Of a stretch of DNA of 64,000 bases, positions 51,524-63,690 are shown one piece after another. The number at the start of each line of letters is the position of its first letter. Position 1 is the first letter of the stretch. The notes under the pieces were generated by a model. The model saw nothing but the letters and a program-made list of their open reading frames with translations. It did no database searches and was not told where the DNA came from. This DNA comes from Cristatella mucedo (lineage: Eukaryota; Bryozoa; Phylactolaemata; Cristatellidae): positions 5,001,501 through 5,065,500 of the forward strand of contig WPIO01000019.1 of the NCBI GenBank assembly GCA_009760855.2, in the 5' to 3' direction. Made by a program: the position numbers and the translations under genes.

Positions 51524-54500
51524 CTACATGTTGCTCTGGTTCATACGGCTCATTATCGTAGCATGAAGGCGTGGTGCCAAGACACGCAAGTAGACCGCCA
51601 GGCGGTGGTGCAGAGGCCCGAGGGCCAGTTCGGTCTTTCCCTGCCTCAGAGCGGTGACAGTCTCATTGGCGACATATTCGCTAGCCATACCTTTAATTTT
51701 AAGCTGGTCATCAGCTCCTAAAACAGTAGCCACAAGTTAAAAGCAGCATTGGCTGCTTATGGGCAGCTTTGCTGAGCCCTGCGCAGCCGTGCTCAGGGCT
51801 CAGCAAAATCAATTGCTATGAGTTCGTGGAACGTGTGCACCCCCCCCCCCGTGGAAAACCTCAATTCAGCACGGCAAGTGTCGTATTAAGTACAGTCCAG
51901 CAAATGCAACGCGAACTCGTGAGGCCAACCTGCAGTGGTGCCATCCTTTAGCAGACGGTGAGCAAAGAAATTTGTGTCTACGTAGCTCGGACTGACCACG
52001 AGCACGTGAATGTTCTGTCCAGTAGTCTCTGCTCTCAGCGAGTCGCAGTAGGCTTGCAAAGCATGCTTTGAAGCACCGTCTGCAAAAGGCAGTAGCGGTC
52101 GAATGAGGCATTCTTAACACCAGTCCACACTATGTGGAAACCCCAGAACAAGACAGATAACCACTCCAGTCCATGCTGGATGACAACTCCAGTCCACGAC
52201 AGATGATTATTGCTCTCGCCCTAGACGGGGAGCAACTCCCTCATAATTTAAAAAACCATGAACGCTATCTAGTGGCACCAAATGCGACAACTATGAGAGA
52301 GGGGAAAGACGAAAAAACAGATGCATTTCGGACCAAGGCAAAATACCAATGGGCTTGTTTCCGAGGCTACGAGTATGGCAACTTTGAAGAGCTTGTTGAC
52401 TGGTCCAAAAAACCAGTATAGGCCTAGATCTATAGTATCAGCTAAGAAGCAGATCCAAGCAAACTGCACAAACAATCAAGTACATACCAATTAAGAAATA
52501 AGGGGTCCGAAGGCAATCGTTCTGCTACTTGGCATAAGGTGGAAGGGCAATGTGCATAATAATAATAATAATAATAATGTACTTGATAAAGCGCCCTCAG
52601 AGAACTCAATCTCTTTCTAGGTGCTTTACATTTGCTGCAAAGGGAATAACGATCACAATAGTAATTAATAATCATTCACAGTAATAATAGTAATCATAAA
52701 TCCTTTACATGATGATACGGTGCTTCTACAAAATGCTAGGGTATCCCCGGGATATAGTAATGCTTGTTAAAAGGGACTTTATTAGCTGACATCACGACAT
52801 TTGGTAATTAAAGCTGGATGCCCTAGCTACTCAACCATATCAGGACGTAAGGGAGGTTGTGCACATGTTATTGCAACTAACAGTAAAAATGTTAGGCTGA
52901 TTTAACAGCCTCATTTATATAGCAGCAGAAAAGCCTTAACGGCTATCACAACCGATAGCAGTGGGCAGTAAAGGACTGGCTACTGCAGGACTCAAACCTT
53001 CGACCAGAGTCGTGAAGAGCGAGTACATTATCTCTGGGCTAAGACTTATATTACAAGTGTTAAGATAGATACAGGTAGCGATGGCATGCCGAAACCAGAA
53101 GCTAGAGGCAATATATTCTGATTTGCACAATGTAAGCAAGCCGGTGATGTTGAACTTGTAATACCAATGAGAGCCCATTGGCTCATGTAGGCATCACAAG
53201 TGCTGCACTGCAATGGTTTATGTCTTATCTCAGAGACTAGATATCAATGGCCGCTGGTTATCCAGTGAGCCCTAAAATCATGCGGCATCCTCAGGGTTAG
53301 GTCCAATTCATTGACAATTTATACTCTCCCTCTTTTCACTGTAATTGCCAAGGACAACATCGGCTTTCACTTTTCTGCAGATGACACACAGCTTTACCTG
53401 TACTTCAATCTCTTCTTGCCTTCCAATATCTCAAACTCTCTCAACTACCCTGCAGCTTGTATTGGTGACATTTGCACTTGGATGACAGCACACTTTCTCA
53501 AACTGAATGACGATAAACCAATTAATAGCTATGGGCAAAGCTAGTTTCACTCAGCAACCTAACTGCATAATCCTCAATAAATGGGTCCGACCAGTATATC
53601 TCCGGTAGCTTCTGCAAGCCGGGGTGTCCTGCTCCAAAATGACCTTTCACTAGATAACCACCTAACCTCCACGGTCAAATCTGCCTTACGCCTCTGTGTG
53701 TATACATGCTGAAATTGTACACACTGTCATTGATCAATCGCCATGCTTCCTTTCTAGCATCTGCAAAGTACTTTATTGTTATCGGCATTATTACTATTTT
53801 ACTAGAACTGATGCCAAAATTCACGAGCGCAGTGCTGTCTAGAGCAAGCACCGAACAGCACAGTACACATTGCCCTTGTAAGCACAGCAGCCTCGCCACA
53901 TGCACGCACACACAGGTACATGAAATCCTCTTCTAACAGGCCTTCATGCTGGTGTACATTACAATAGAGCAAGTGGCATGGCGTGTTGCTCACTTCGTAT
54001 TGGGTAAAAAGCATTAATCTGGTGCCCAAATGAGCTTGCTGAGGTGGTACAACAGAGATGATGGCAACTAGTGAGGCACCCCCACCACTGCTTACTGGCC
54101 TACCAGCATGTGCGATCAGGCGATTACAGCTGGTGCAAAACTCCGCAGCTAGGCTTGTCTGTCATGAGCGTCACAGTTGCCACATTACTCCACTTCTCGC
54201 CGACCTGCACTGGCTACCAGTCAAGCAACGGATCGACTTCAAGGTTATGTCGCTCACTTTTAGGTCCCTTCATTCTATGGCTCCAGCCTATCTCTCAGAT
54301 ATATTACCCCATCAGGCCAAGCATCGTACCACCCACTTTTCGGAATCCAACAGACTACAAATACCTCGTGCAAACCTTAAATCCTTTGGAGACCGTGCAT
54401 TTAGTTCGTATGCTCCCACAGCCTGGAACTCTCTCCCGACCTGTGTCAGAACATCCCCTGACCTGACCACATTTAAAAAGAACTTAAAAACACACCTATT

Positions 54501-55374
54501 TTAGGACAGCATTTAGTGGGTCCCTGTGATTCGTCCTTGATGTGCTTATGCCTGCTGACACTGTGCATGCTGCCACTAACCACATTTGCATGCTGACCCT
54601 GTGCATGTCACCCCTAACCATGTTATTCATTTTTTTGTTTATCAAGCATGATATTACTCACCATTCAATTGCCTTTCCCTTTGCATCAAATGTAAAGCAC
54701 CTAGCGAGAGATTGAGTTCTCTGAGGGCGCTTTATCAAGTGCATTATTATTATTATTATTAAGGCAATGTGATCAGCAGGCCTGAGAAAGTACACAGCGT
54801 GTCAACCCCAAGCAAATGTCCGCACGAGTCCAGAGGACTTGCCAACTTAATATAGATAACGCAAGAAAGACGGCTTCCTTGACTTTTGCCTTTTCGACTG
54901 GTCCTAGTTAAGCACGACGAAGTGAAACGGGATAACGAGTGGGGATGGAACTTCATACAGCCTAGAAAGTAAAAGGCTAGAGAATGCCGGTCACAACCAT
55001 CGCAGCCGGCAGTCCATGCTAAGGACTCAAGCACACACACATGGTCACAAATACACTGCTGGTCCGAAAAAAAAGATGCAACTGGGAATCAAGATATAAC
55101 CAGTAAATGCTCTGTCATTTTATGAACTCTTGGTCAACAAAATGCAACCAGGACACATGATTCACAGTAGTTAATAATGTTGGTGATAAATAGAGCCCAC
55201 CACCACCTTGGTTTACTTGCAAGGTGCAAATGCGACAGAAGAAACGAACCTGACAGTAGCCATTTTTGACGGATAATGTTTGGTGACAATGTCAGAACAT
55301 TTCTAAATAACGTTAACTAGATACATCAACTATCACCCTTTCTCAATGTTCAGATCACAGCCACAGTGTCACAC

Positions 55375-55421
<47 letters not shown>

Positions 55422-58400
55422 CACGTCAATAATAATAATACCCAGTATTATTCAAGGATGTGAACCAAGCTATTTTGCGCATCATGCACAGCCCTAAGCC
55501 GGACATCGTTCGGAACTATGCAAGAAGGTGGTGGAAAATGTACCGAAAAAACCCACAGTAGCATTTTCTGACTAACACGGAATTAAGGATTCCTTTTTAA
55601 GTGCTTCCTACAGATATTTCTGGACTCACCATGTATACCAAATGCAGCTACTAAATTGAACTTCCGTCGTATAGGCTTGCCGGATACTTTTTATAACCTT
55701 CAGATCATTATGGTTTTTGCTCTCGTTTCATCAGAACACATAGCTGGGAGGTTTCTGGTTCATACCGCACCATCTACTTCTTGTGCAGTCTCAAACTATA
55801 TCCGACCTAGATCTGAGAATGTGAAAAACCAGATTCTCAAACCTTGAGTTTTCCAGAGGTACCCAACCGAGTCTTTGAGATGCATTCTTTGAGAGGGAAT
55901 ACTTGACATATCCACTAAATCTTACTTTGCAGTGTTTTGATGACGCTATCAACAACTCGGGCTATTTCCAAACCCGCTTGAAACAAGTTAGTTCGCTTCA
56001 CATGTTTTTAGCACCCGATACGCAAACCAAGGGTGGCAGCATGCACAATTCTCCACACATGCTGCTTCCTCATGCTAATCCTACCTTCTGGTAGCATTTT
56101 CCGAACCCGATTTCATAAAAATCGGCAGTGTTTTGAGTATCGGAATTTCCAATGTGAGCATTTTTAGGCCAGTATTGTTTGTAAACATGCAGTGCATATA
56201 TACACATACACGCATAAGTACTTACGTGAGACATACACATCATTGGCTGAGCAACCATTTGCTTCCGGAAGTCGCACTGGCAATGTGGGCCTACTTGTAC
56301 AAACACCTCGAGTGTTTACGTGCTCCGCGCTCACTGTCGGCGGACAGGTTTATGATAACTACTAGAAGCAAAAACATCTAGGCGGTCGGAAACGATAGTT
56401 CCTTTTACCGACCACAACTTGAATGTAGAACTCTGCCAATACGATGGAATTAAAGACCAAATCGATGCCTATCATAAAATAGGTCTCAGCAACACAAATG
56501 TGGCATATAGGCTTGGCGTAAAGAAGGGGACTTCAAGGTAATACAACCTGAAGAAGAGTGTTCAGTATCGCAGCACCAACGGCTACGGTCGGCCATTTGT
56601 GCCGACAAAGGGATGATAAAAAACCTGCTGATACCAGCTGAACAGGGCAAACAAAAATCCCCACTTGGAGAGAACTCGTTCTCTCCAAGCCACTTGGAGA
56701 GAACGAGTTCACTCCAAGTCCTCAGAAGTGGCCAGTGGTAAGGGTGTATATAGTTTGCATGAAACTTTTTGGAACATGGCATTTTTAGAAATGTTAGCAA
56801 ATGCAAGCCATCAATTAACATGTGGCAATGAAAAATCCGTCAGCAAAGGGCATGCCAATATGCCCATTTTACAGCTGACGACTGCTGCCCCATTTTTTGG
56901 ACCAGCGATAGCAAATTTATGATCCTTCTCTGAGGGCGCTTTATCAAGTATGTTATTATTATTATTATTCTTGTGCCCGCTGAGAGTATGAAACGGAAGT
57001 TCAATTAGGTGCCTGGATTCGTTATACATAACGAGTCGATATCTAGTTTGAAAGTCTCTTTTAATTCCTTTTTTCAGAATGGGCAGATTATTTTGGTCAA
57101 CACTGTTTCGAACCACGTCTGGCATACAGCTGCACATGCGCAATGGTCTGCTTCAAATCCTTGATTGCTACTAAGCAAGTGCCACACATAGCTGAAGAGA
57201 TGCATTTTTTGAGAGGAGGATTCTTGGTGCATCCAAAAAATCTTGCTTTGCAGTGATCTGCCAATTCAATCCAAAAGAAATCCTTGAAAATGCCTGCTAG
57301 GTCGAAGGCCGGGAGTCGCTTCTGAGACTACAAATTGAGCTTGGTCCGCATGTTTGTTTTACACTCAGTAGTAAAACTAATGTGGTAGCGTGCACTAGCA
57401 ATTTTCAGTGTGGTTTACTCAGGCGAATCCAGCGTTGAAGTAGAATTTCTTTTGGCTGAAAGGAATGCAACCTTAGAATATTTGAAATTATATCTTGATT
57501 CCGTAGGGTGCATGGAATTTCTGGCCAGCATTGCATGTGAGCAGTCGCACAAACACAGGTGAACTCACACGCAAGCAAGCACACTTACACACACAAAGAC
57601 AACAGCACAGCTCTTGGAGCAGCATATAATTGATGCGGTTCAGGGTTACATTTTCTGATGTTCCTGACTCTTTTCACTAAGAAGATTCCTTGAGGAAAGT
57701 GCACATACACCCAACAATACATACAATATACACAAATACTACCACATAGATGTATACAGATGGATACTTCACGGACACAAAGGACGTAATATACTGCAAA
57801 AGTTTTTCTAAGCCCAGAGATAGAAATCTAATGAATAAAGGCAGAGTGCCAAACTCATCAATGCACCGGCGCTTGCAGTCAGCGTCAGTGACAGGCTCTT
57901 TTTGTGTGAGCACCAACCGAGCACTCGGCCGGGAAATTAGTGGGGGGATGTGAGTGGTGGACTTCACCGCCACCAACACCCCGGCACCGCTGATCGCAGT
58001 GCAGAGTAAGTGGGATTTTAGAGCTGGCAAGCTTTCCCACGGATGAGTCTGGACACCAACATGCATTAAATTAAAAAAAAAGTGAATCAGTTAGCAAGCT
58101 TTTCAAGTTATCAGGAGGTGATCCAATATGCTTGGGACACGACAATCGTAATCAAGCAACCACACAGCCTACATCAAAACGATGGCAAAGTCAGAGATAC
58201 CCATAAAAAGAAGGACACGGCAGCCATACCCTTCCAACTGCATTCAAAAACCTCGTTGATGCCATTCCTTTGCACACACGGCAATCTGCATGGTGAAGCA
58301 AAGAAGTCACGGCCAGCAAACTACCGCATAATTCGCACGGTGAAACTTGCAGTGGTGCAGAGGCATTCAGCCGGAGTGCTGGTGGGGTCCTTAAGAAGGA

Positions 58401-59629
58401 ATGACTTCATCAGCTAAAGCTTCCAACGAGTGGTGGAGCCACGATTTTCATCTAGTGAGGGGTGAAGGCCAACACAATTTTTATGTAGGGGGGATAGACC
58501 CACAGTTAAGGAAAAATATAGCCCACAATCACAGCCTTTATTCGACACGAACTCGGTGGTTGCTAGTCGAGTGAAATCAAGATATAATTTCGTCGTTTGT
58601 TACGGTCGGGGGCATAGGAATAGAGGGCAGCCCAGGTAGCTGCCCCGTTGTATGGGGGGAGGGGTGGCAAATGCCCCCTTGCCCTCTGGCTCTGCTACTG
58701 CTTCAAACAGTGAGCGCATCATGCACACATGGAAACAGCTAGCTCCCAATGTGGCACGTACAGCTCAGTCCATTCACAACGAAGCCACGAGTTCTTTTTC
58801 CCAACTTCCCAGATGCTGGATAAATGTGCACAAACAAACAGGGGAGTCTGAGGGCACCTGTATGGCACGGCTCAGACGAGACAGATCGTTATTTCGGTGG
58901 CACAACCCTAAAGGACTACTATGAGTCTTGCCCAACTCAAGAACGTTAAGATGGCTTGCCTCAAAGTCCTGCTAGAATTTGCCACTTGTATCTCAAACAA
59001 AATTTTTTCCCAATCACTAAGCCAAATCAGGTGGAACTAATAAATATAATGATAATGAAGCATATTGAACAAGAATGACAATGAAGCATATAAAAAGGAG
59101 CAGGTCAGCATGCCCACTCTCTTTTCTTACCAGGAATCAAGAACCATAGCAACGACAGCTAAGCAAACCCAACTTCCCGATGGGGTGGACACATCAAGTC
59201 ATCTCCTGGCTTGACAAAGCAATATGTAAGTGAGTGTTAAATCAGGCAACCTGCTATTTGAGAAGAAACCGATTGCTGCTGGTCGTACAATTTATAACTT
59301 CTGTGCATGGCACTGGCAGTGAGATATGAAAATTTCAGAGATAATAGGTAACTGTTAGATACTGATAGAAACAATAAACCCTAAGATACCTAGTGCACGA
59401 AACCAGCAAAAACTAGCCAATTAGTGACAAAAGTGGAACGTAGAAAAAAGGCAAAGGTCATAACTAAATATGTCTCTCGAAATGCTGCTACAGTGCCATG
59501 GACCACATGGATCCCAGGATAACAAGCAGCACTTACATGCAGAAGAAAAAGGAATTGCAAACCGTCCTTGTAAGCTGCTCATCGCAACGATGGACCCAGA
59601 TCTTCTGCTTATCATTGATGGCAAAATCT
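51524..59629 (-). CDS. DHRS7B: Short-chain dehydrogenase/reductase, DHRS7B-like, C-terminal exons (partial)
   Basis: Three minus-strand coding exons: 59629-59537, 52079-51930 and 51717-51524 (stop TAG at 51524-51526). They join in phase at GT..AG introns; a tyrosine codon is split across the 7.5-kb intron. Together they give ILPSMISRRSGSIVAMSSLQ, GRFAIPFSSAYGASKHALQAY, VSPSYVDTNFF and a C-terminus with GPLHHRLAVYLRVLAPRL. The active-site serine in MSS and the YxxxK motif (YGASK) of classical SDRs are present. The LAVYLRxLAP ending is characteristic of DHRS7B, an ER/peroxisome-associated NADP(H) reductase involved in ether lipid synthesis. The cofactor-binding half (TGxxxGxG, NNAG) was not found between 59630 and 64000 and should lie beyond the window. 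DHRS7 or another SDR is possible. AATAAA at 51258-51263 (minus) is a possible poly(A) signal. Confidence 0.87.
52555..52660 (-). repeat. LINE family B tail
   Basis: The minus strand reads the CAGCAAATGTAAAGCACCTA block, the hairpin with TTCTCTGAGGGCGC, ATCAAGTACATT and seven ATT units. It is only about 100 bp of the element and lies in the DHRS7B-like intron. Confidence 0.88.
52886..53050 (-). repeat. SINE family B copy
   Basis: The minus strand starts CTTAGCCCAGAGATAATGTA, has a GGTTTGAGTCCTGCAG B box, CTATCGGTTGTGATAGCC, GCTGCTATATAAATGAGGCT and an AATCAGCC tail. Confidence 0.88.
53190..53780 (+). pseudogene. LINE family B, middle and broken end
   Basis: Blocks ALQWFMSYLRD (53205), the GLGPIH..IYTLPLFTVIAKDN region, FHFSADDTQLYLYF (catalytic box SADD), FLKLNDDKP, SISP..SASRGVLLQNDLSL, then a jump to a 3' UTR-like piece. 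An internal deletion removes the C-terminal domain. Confidence 0.85.
54075..54760 (+). pseudogene. LINE family B 3' part, open C-terminal frame
   Basis: The frame 54058-54504 runs uninterrupted from LLTGLPACAIRRLQLVQNSA through CHITPLLADLHWLPVKQRID to TTFKKNLKTHLF and its natural stop. Then come the full 3' UTR, the hairpin at 54689-54733 and an ATT tail. It is a 5'-truncated, relatively young copy. Confidence 0.93.
55376..55417. repeat. (TA)n microsatellite
   Basis: About 20 TA units, followed by a short AAT run at 55427-55440. Confidence 0.97.
55450..55562 (+). pseudogene. Possible transposase C-terminal relic
   Basis: An open stretch ending at a stop reads KDVNQAILRIMHSPKPDIVR then NYARRWWKMYRK. 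This helical pattern with an aromatic, basic end resembles the C-terminus of animal DDE transposases. The assignment is weak. Confidence 0.3.
55878..55940 (+). repeat. Dispersed repeat, copy 1 (DHRS7B-like intron)
   Basis: GAGATGCATTCTTTGAGAGG..ATCTTACTTTGCAGTG matches 57198-57260 at about 75% by eye. The family is unknown. Confidence 0.6.
56410..56560 (+). pseudogene. Possible helix-turn-helix transposase N-terminal relic
   Basis: One frame reads LNVELCQYDGIKDQIDAYHK then IGLSNTNVAYRLGVKKGTSR before a stop. The pattern of a helix, GLSN turn, recognition helix and a T-S-R end is that of IS30-like or other HTH-domain transposases. A GYGRP-like basic linker follows after a frame change. This is a family guess from pattern only. 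Confidence 0.4.
56664..56720. repeat. Perfect 26-bp palindrome with a partial second copy
   Basis: CTTGGAGAGAAC-TC-GTTCTCTCCAAG (56664-56689) is a perfect palindrome. CTTGGAGAGAACGAGTTCAC (from 56693) repeats it imperfectly. Confidence 0.8.
56928..56968 (+). repeat. LINE family B terminal tail only
   Basis: Only the last 40 bp of the element is present: the 3' arm of the hairpin (CCTTCTCTGAGGGCGCTTTA), TCAAGTATGTT and ATT units. Confidence 0.8.
57198..57260 (+). repeat. Dispersed repeat, copy 2
   Basis: Partner of 55878-55940, same orientation, 1.3 kb apart. Confidence 0.6.
58428..58700. mobile_element. 273-bp hAT-like MITE
   Basis: The left end starts GAGTGGTGGAGCCA. The right end, read inward on the minus strand, starts CAGTAGCAGAGCCA, so the first 14 bp pair at 11 positions. 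The flanks CTTCCAAC (58420-58427) and CTTCAAAC (58701-58708) agree at 7 of 8 bases, an 8-bp target duplication as made by hAT transposases. CAGNGGNRGAGCCA ends are common in animal hAT-related MITEs. No coding sequence is inside. It lies in the DHRS7B-like intron. Confidence 0.8.
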
Positions 59630-60151
59630 CTGCAAGAATAAAAACAACCCCCTTCACCATTAACACATATGAAAGATTTGAAGTGAGCTGTATGACCTTA
59701 TCCACACGTAAAAATGCATTGCACAGGTGGCCCGGTGAAGGCCTGCTTAAAGCTTCTACGAGGTTGCCATCTCAACCCCAGTGCTAGGTACATACTTTGG
59801 GCTTCAGTGATGGCAATGTCAATCGACGTGCAAAAAATATTCTCCGATCAGAAGCATTTGAATCCAGAACCGCATTGTGCAAAGAAAGTACATCACAGTA
59901 AACACTAAGCTAGGGAGCTAGCCCAGTCGAAAAACAACAGCATAGCATGAAAGAGTGAGCTCGATGCAGTGTATTCTTATCATCTACGGCATCACTGGTT
60001 CTTGCTGAGCTGCCTCTAACTGTAGCAATCGCAAGCAGACAAATACCTGCTAGCAATAATTAGGCCGAGCCAAAGGCCAGGCTTCTACAGCCTGTAAATG
60101 AAACAAGCCCAAACGATTGTTGCTGCAGTGTTTTCAGATAAAAAAGGAAGT
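59630..60151. other. Upstream intron side of the DHRS7B-like gene
   Basis: No earlier SDR exon (NNAG, TGxxxGxG) was found here. The sequence is otherwise unremarkable. Confidence 0.45.
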
Positions 60152-61339
<1,188 letters not shown>

Positions 61340-62440
61340 GGTCACATCTGGGAAAGTTATTAAGGCCCGTGGAATAGGAAATCGCTTTTATGCTGACGAT
61401 ACTCACCTGTTTTTGTCGTTAAAACCGTCAGAATCTGCTGAAACAACTGATAAACTGAATGCTTGGGTTGCTAACATTCGATCCTGGATGTCAGAAAACT
61501 TCTTAAAACTAAATGACGATAAAACTGAACTGCTGCTCATAGGACACCCTAAGCGTGTGGATGAATTAAAAGGCTTTGCTCTTCTAATAGGTGATGCTGT
61601 TGTGCGACCATCACCACGTGCTCGAAAATTAGGTATCATTTTCGATAGCAGCCTAAATTTTAAAAGCTTCATCCAGAAGGCTTCTTTTACAGCTAGCCAT
61701 CATGTCCAATCCCTATCTAAGATTAGGAGCTGTCTTCCACAGTGGCTTGCAAAAAATTTAACTAGCTCCTAAGTTCTGTCTCGGCTTGATTATTGTAATT
61801 CCCTTTTGGCTGGGCAACCAAAAATGACAACTAGGCCACTGCAGCTGGCTATGAATATGGCTGCAAGGCTAGTCTTCAAGTCCCAGAGGTTTGACCACAT
61901 GTCTCCTTTGCTAAAAGAGCTAGGATGGATGCTGTTTGATCAACGGATACAGAGCAAAGTTCTTACGCTGACCCACGAGGCCTGCCAGGGCTTGGCTCCT
62001 CCATACCTAGCTGAACTGCTGCACCAGTTTCAGCTTCCTCGTGCCCTCAGGTCCTGTATGGACAATAAATTAACTTTTCCATTCCTGCGCTTAAAGACCG
62101 TTGGCGACAGAAGCTCAAGCTCTGCTAGTCCTAGACTGTGGAACTCACTTCCACGACTCATCCGCAACGACAACTACTACCCTGCTGCCGACTATGGCAC
62201 ATGCTTTCAAGCAGTAGTGAGCTGCCACTTCCATGTTACTCACTACCTCAACTGCTCTCCTGACTCTGCTATGCTTCCCCCTTTCTCTTTGTTTCGTGAG
62301 ATAAAGTCTGTTGGCTAACGAATGCGTACCGAAAGCCGCTTAGGCTGTGAGTGCGCTATACAAAACTCTCCTGCTTAACACCCACATAGTCGTTGTGGCT
62401 TTGTGGAGTTACAGATGGAGATATATTACATTGGGTAGAA
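61340..62440 (+). pseudogene. LINE family A 3' half, frame open except for one stop
   Basis: One frame runs from GKVIKARGIGNRFYADDTHL (intact YADD catalytic box) through FLKLNDDKTELLLIGHPKRV, SRLDYCNSLLAG, AARLVFKSQRFDH and RLWNSLPRL to the end KSVG at 62318. It is broken only by one TAA at 61770-61772. The 3' UTR ends in GAGATATATTACATT at 62430. The 5' end is truncated just before the YADD block. It is the least decayed LINE A in the window. GGTAGGGTCA (about 61337) and GGTAGAATCA (about 62433) may be a worn target duplication. Confidence 0.93.
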
Positions 62441-62777
62441 TCAGCATATGCAAAGAATCTACGCTATTGCAGATTTTGGATGGTGCTCAAATGTTTCGAG
62501 CAGAGCATAGAGTGTTGATCTTTTAGCTTACTTCAAATAGGAGTTGAAAAAAATTACACTGTGCTAGCATAGCCGAGATGCTAGTTGGCATACATATGGC
62601 TTCTACCACCTGAATAGTAAGTACAGCTACACGAGTAAGCACAGATAACTCAGTTTAAGTAGCATCCAGCATAACAGCTATCAAATACACGGCAACACAA
62701 TATGTCCAGTTTAGCATTTTCGTCTTGGCTAACTTTCCAAAAGCCCACGGGTCTGTCAAACGAGAACACTCCTACGG

Positions 62778-62882
62778 CCATACAAGGATACGACATACAA
62801 GGGATGACATACAAGGATACGGCATACAAGGATATGGCATACAAGGATACGGCATACAAGGATACTACATACAAGGAAACGA
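62778..62882 (+). repeat. 15-bp minisatellite, about 7 units
   Basis: The unit is GGCATACAAGGATAC with slight variants. Because 15 is divisible by three, all frames stay open and give pentapeptide repeats such as AYKDT or GIQGY. No evidence of translation. Confidence 0.92.
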
Positions 62883-62919
62883 CAGCTCTGCTTTGATACA
62901 CACAACTCTCTTAGCTCTC

Positions 62920-63690
62920 TCGCAGCATGTATCTGGATGGATGCAAACTTTCTCAAATTGAATGAAGATAGCACCAACTTACCAGTAATGGGAAAACCTA
63001 GTGTTGCTAAGATATTGAAAGCTAAACCCTCAAAGGGCTCGGCCGGCATATCTGTCCGAAATCTGGGTGTCCTGCACCAAAGTGACCTTTCATTAAATGA
63101 CCGTATCAACTCTGCAATCAAGCAGGGTTATTTTCAGCTAGGCACCGTTCAAACAACTCGGCTTAGCATAGACCAGGGTACCACAACCCAGCTGGTCAAT
63201 GCATTTGAGAAAAACCACCGACTTCTGCACCTTGCTAACAGTGGGCTTTCTTTAGTGTGCAATTGGATGCTTAAGTTGATGCAAAACTCGGCAGCTAGGT
63301 ATGTCTGTAGTGAATGTCGAAACTATCGCATTATACCATTTCTAACCTTTGACCTGCACTAGCACACCATTGAGCATAGTATCGACTTTAAGGTATTGTC
63401 ACTTACTTTTAAGTCCATTCATTTTTGTGTGCTCCAGATTACTAATCTGAAACGCTCCTACATGCGGCCCTTTCGAATCAAGTCGCTTGGCTGCACCTCT
63501 TACCATCTCAAATCCTTTGGATACCGTGCCTTAGGTTCGTGTGCTCCCAAAGCCTGGATCCCACTTCCGACTGACGTCATGACATCCCCTTACTTGACAT
63601 TTAAACAGATACTAAAAAAGCACATGATCTTCACAGTATTCGTTTTGTCCGTGTTAAATTTTATTTATGTCCCCATTGAACTTGCTTAAC
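62920..63690 (+). pseudogene. LINE family B 3' half, degenerate
   Basis: Frame 62937-63362 has WMDANFLKLNEDSTNLPVMG, VRNLGVLHQSDLSLNDRINS, YFQLGTVQ and NSAARYVC. After a stop, frame 63396-63689 has IDFKVLSLTFKS, FGYRALGSCAPKAW and LTFKQILKKH. The 5' boundary lies at or just after the minisatellite. The copy is diverged from 54075-54760. Confidence 0.88.

Noticed and set aside
57677..58066. 129-codon minus frame with a hydrophobic Tyr/Val-rich end
   Set aside because: No domain and no exon borders; the hydrophobic part comes from ATACA/TACACA low-complexity sequence.
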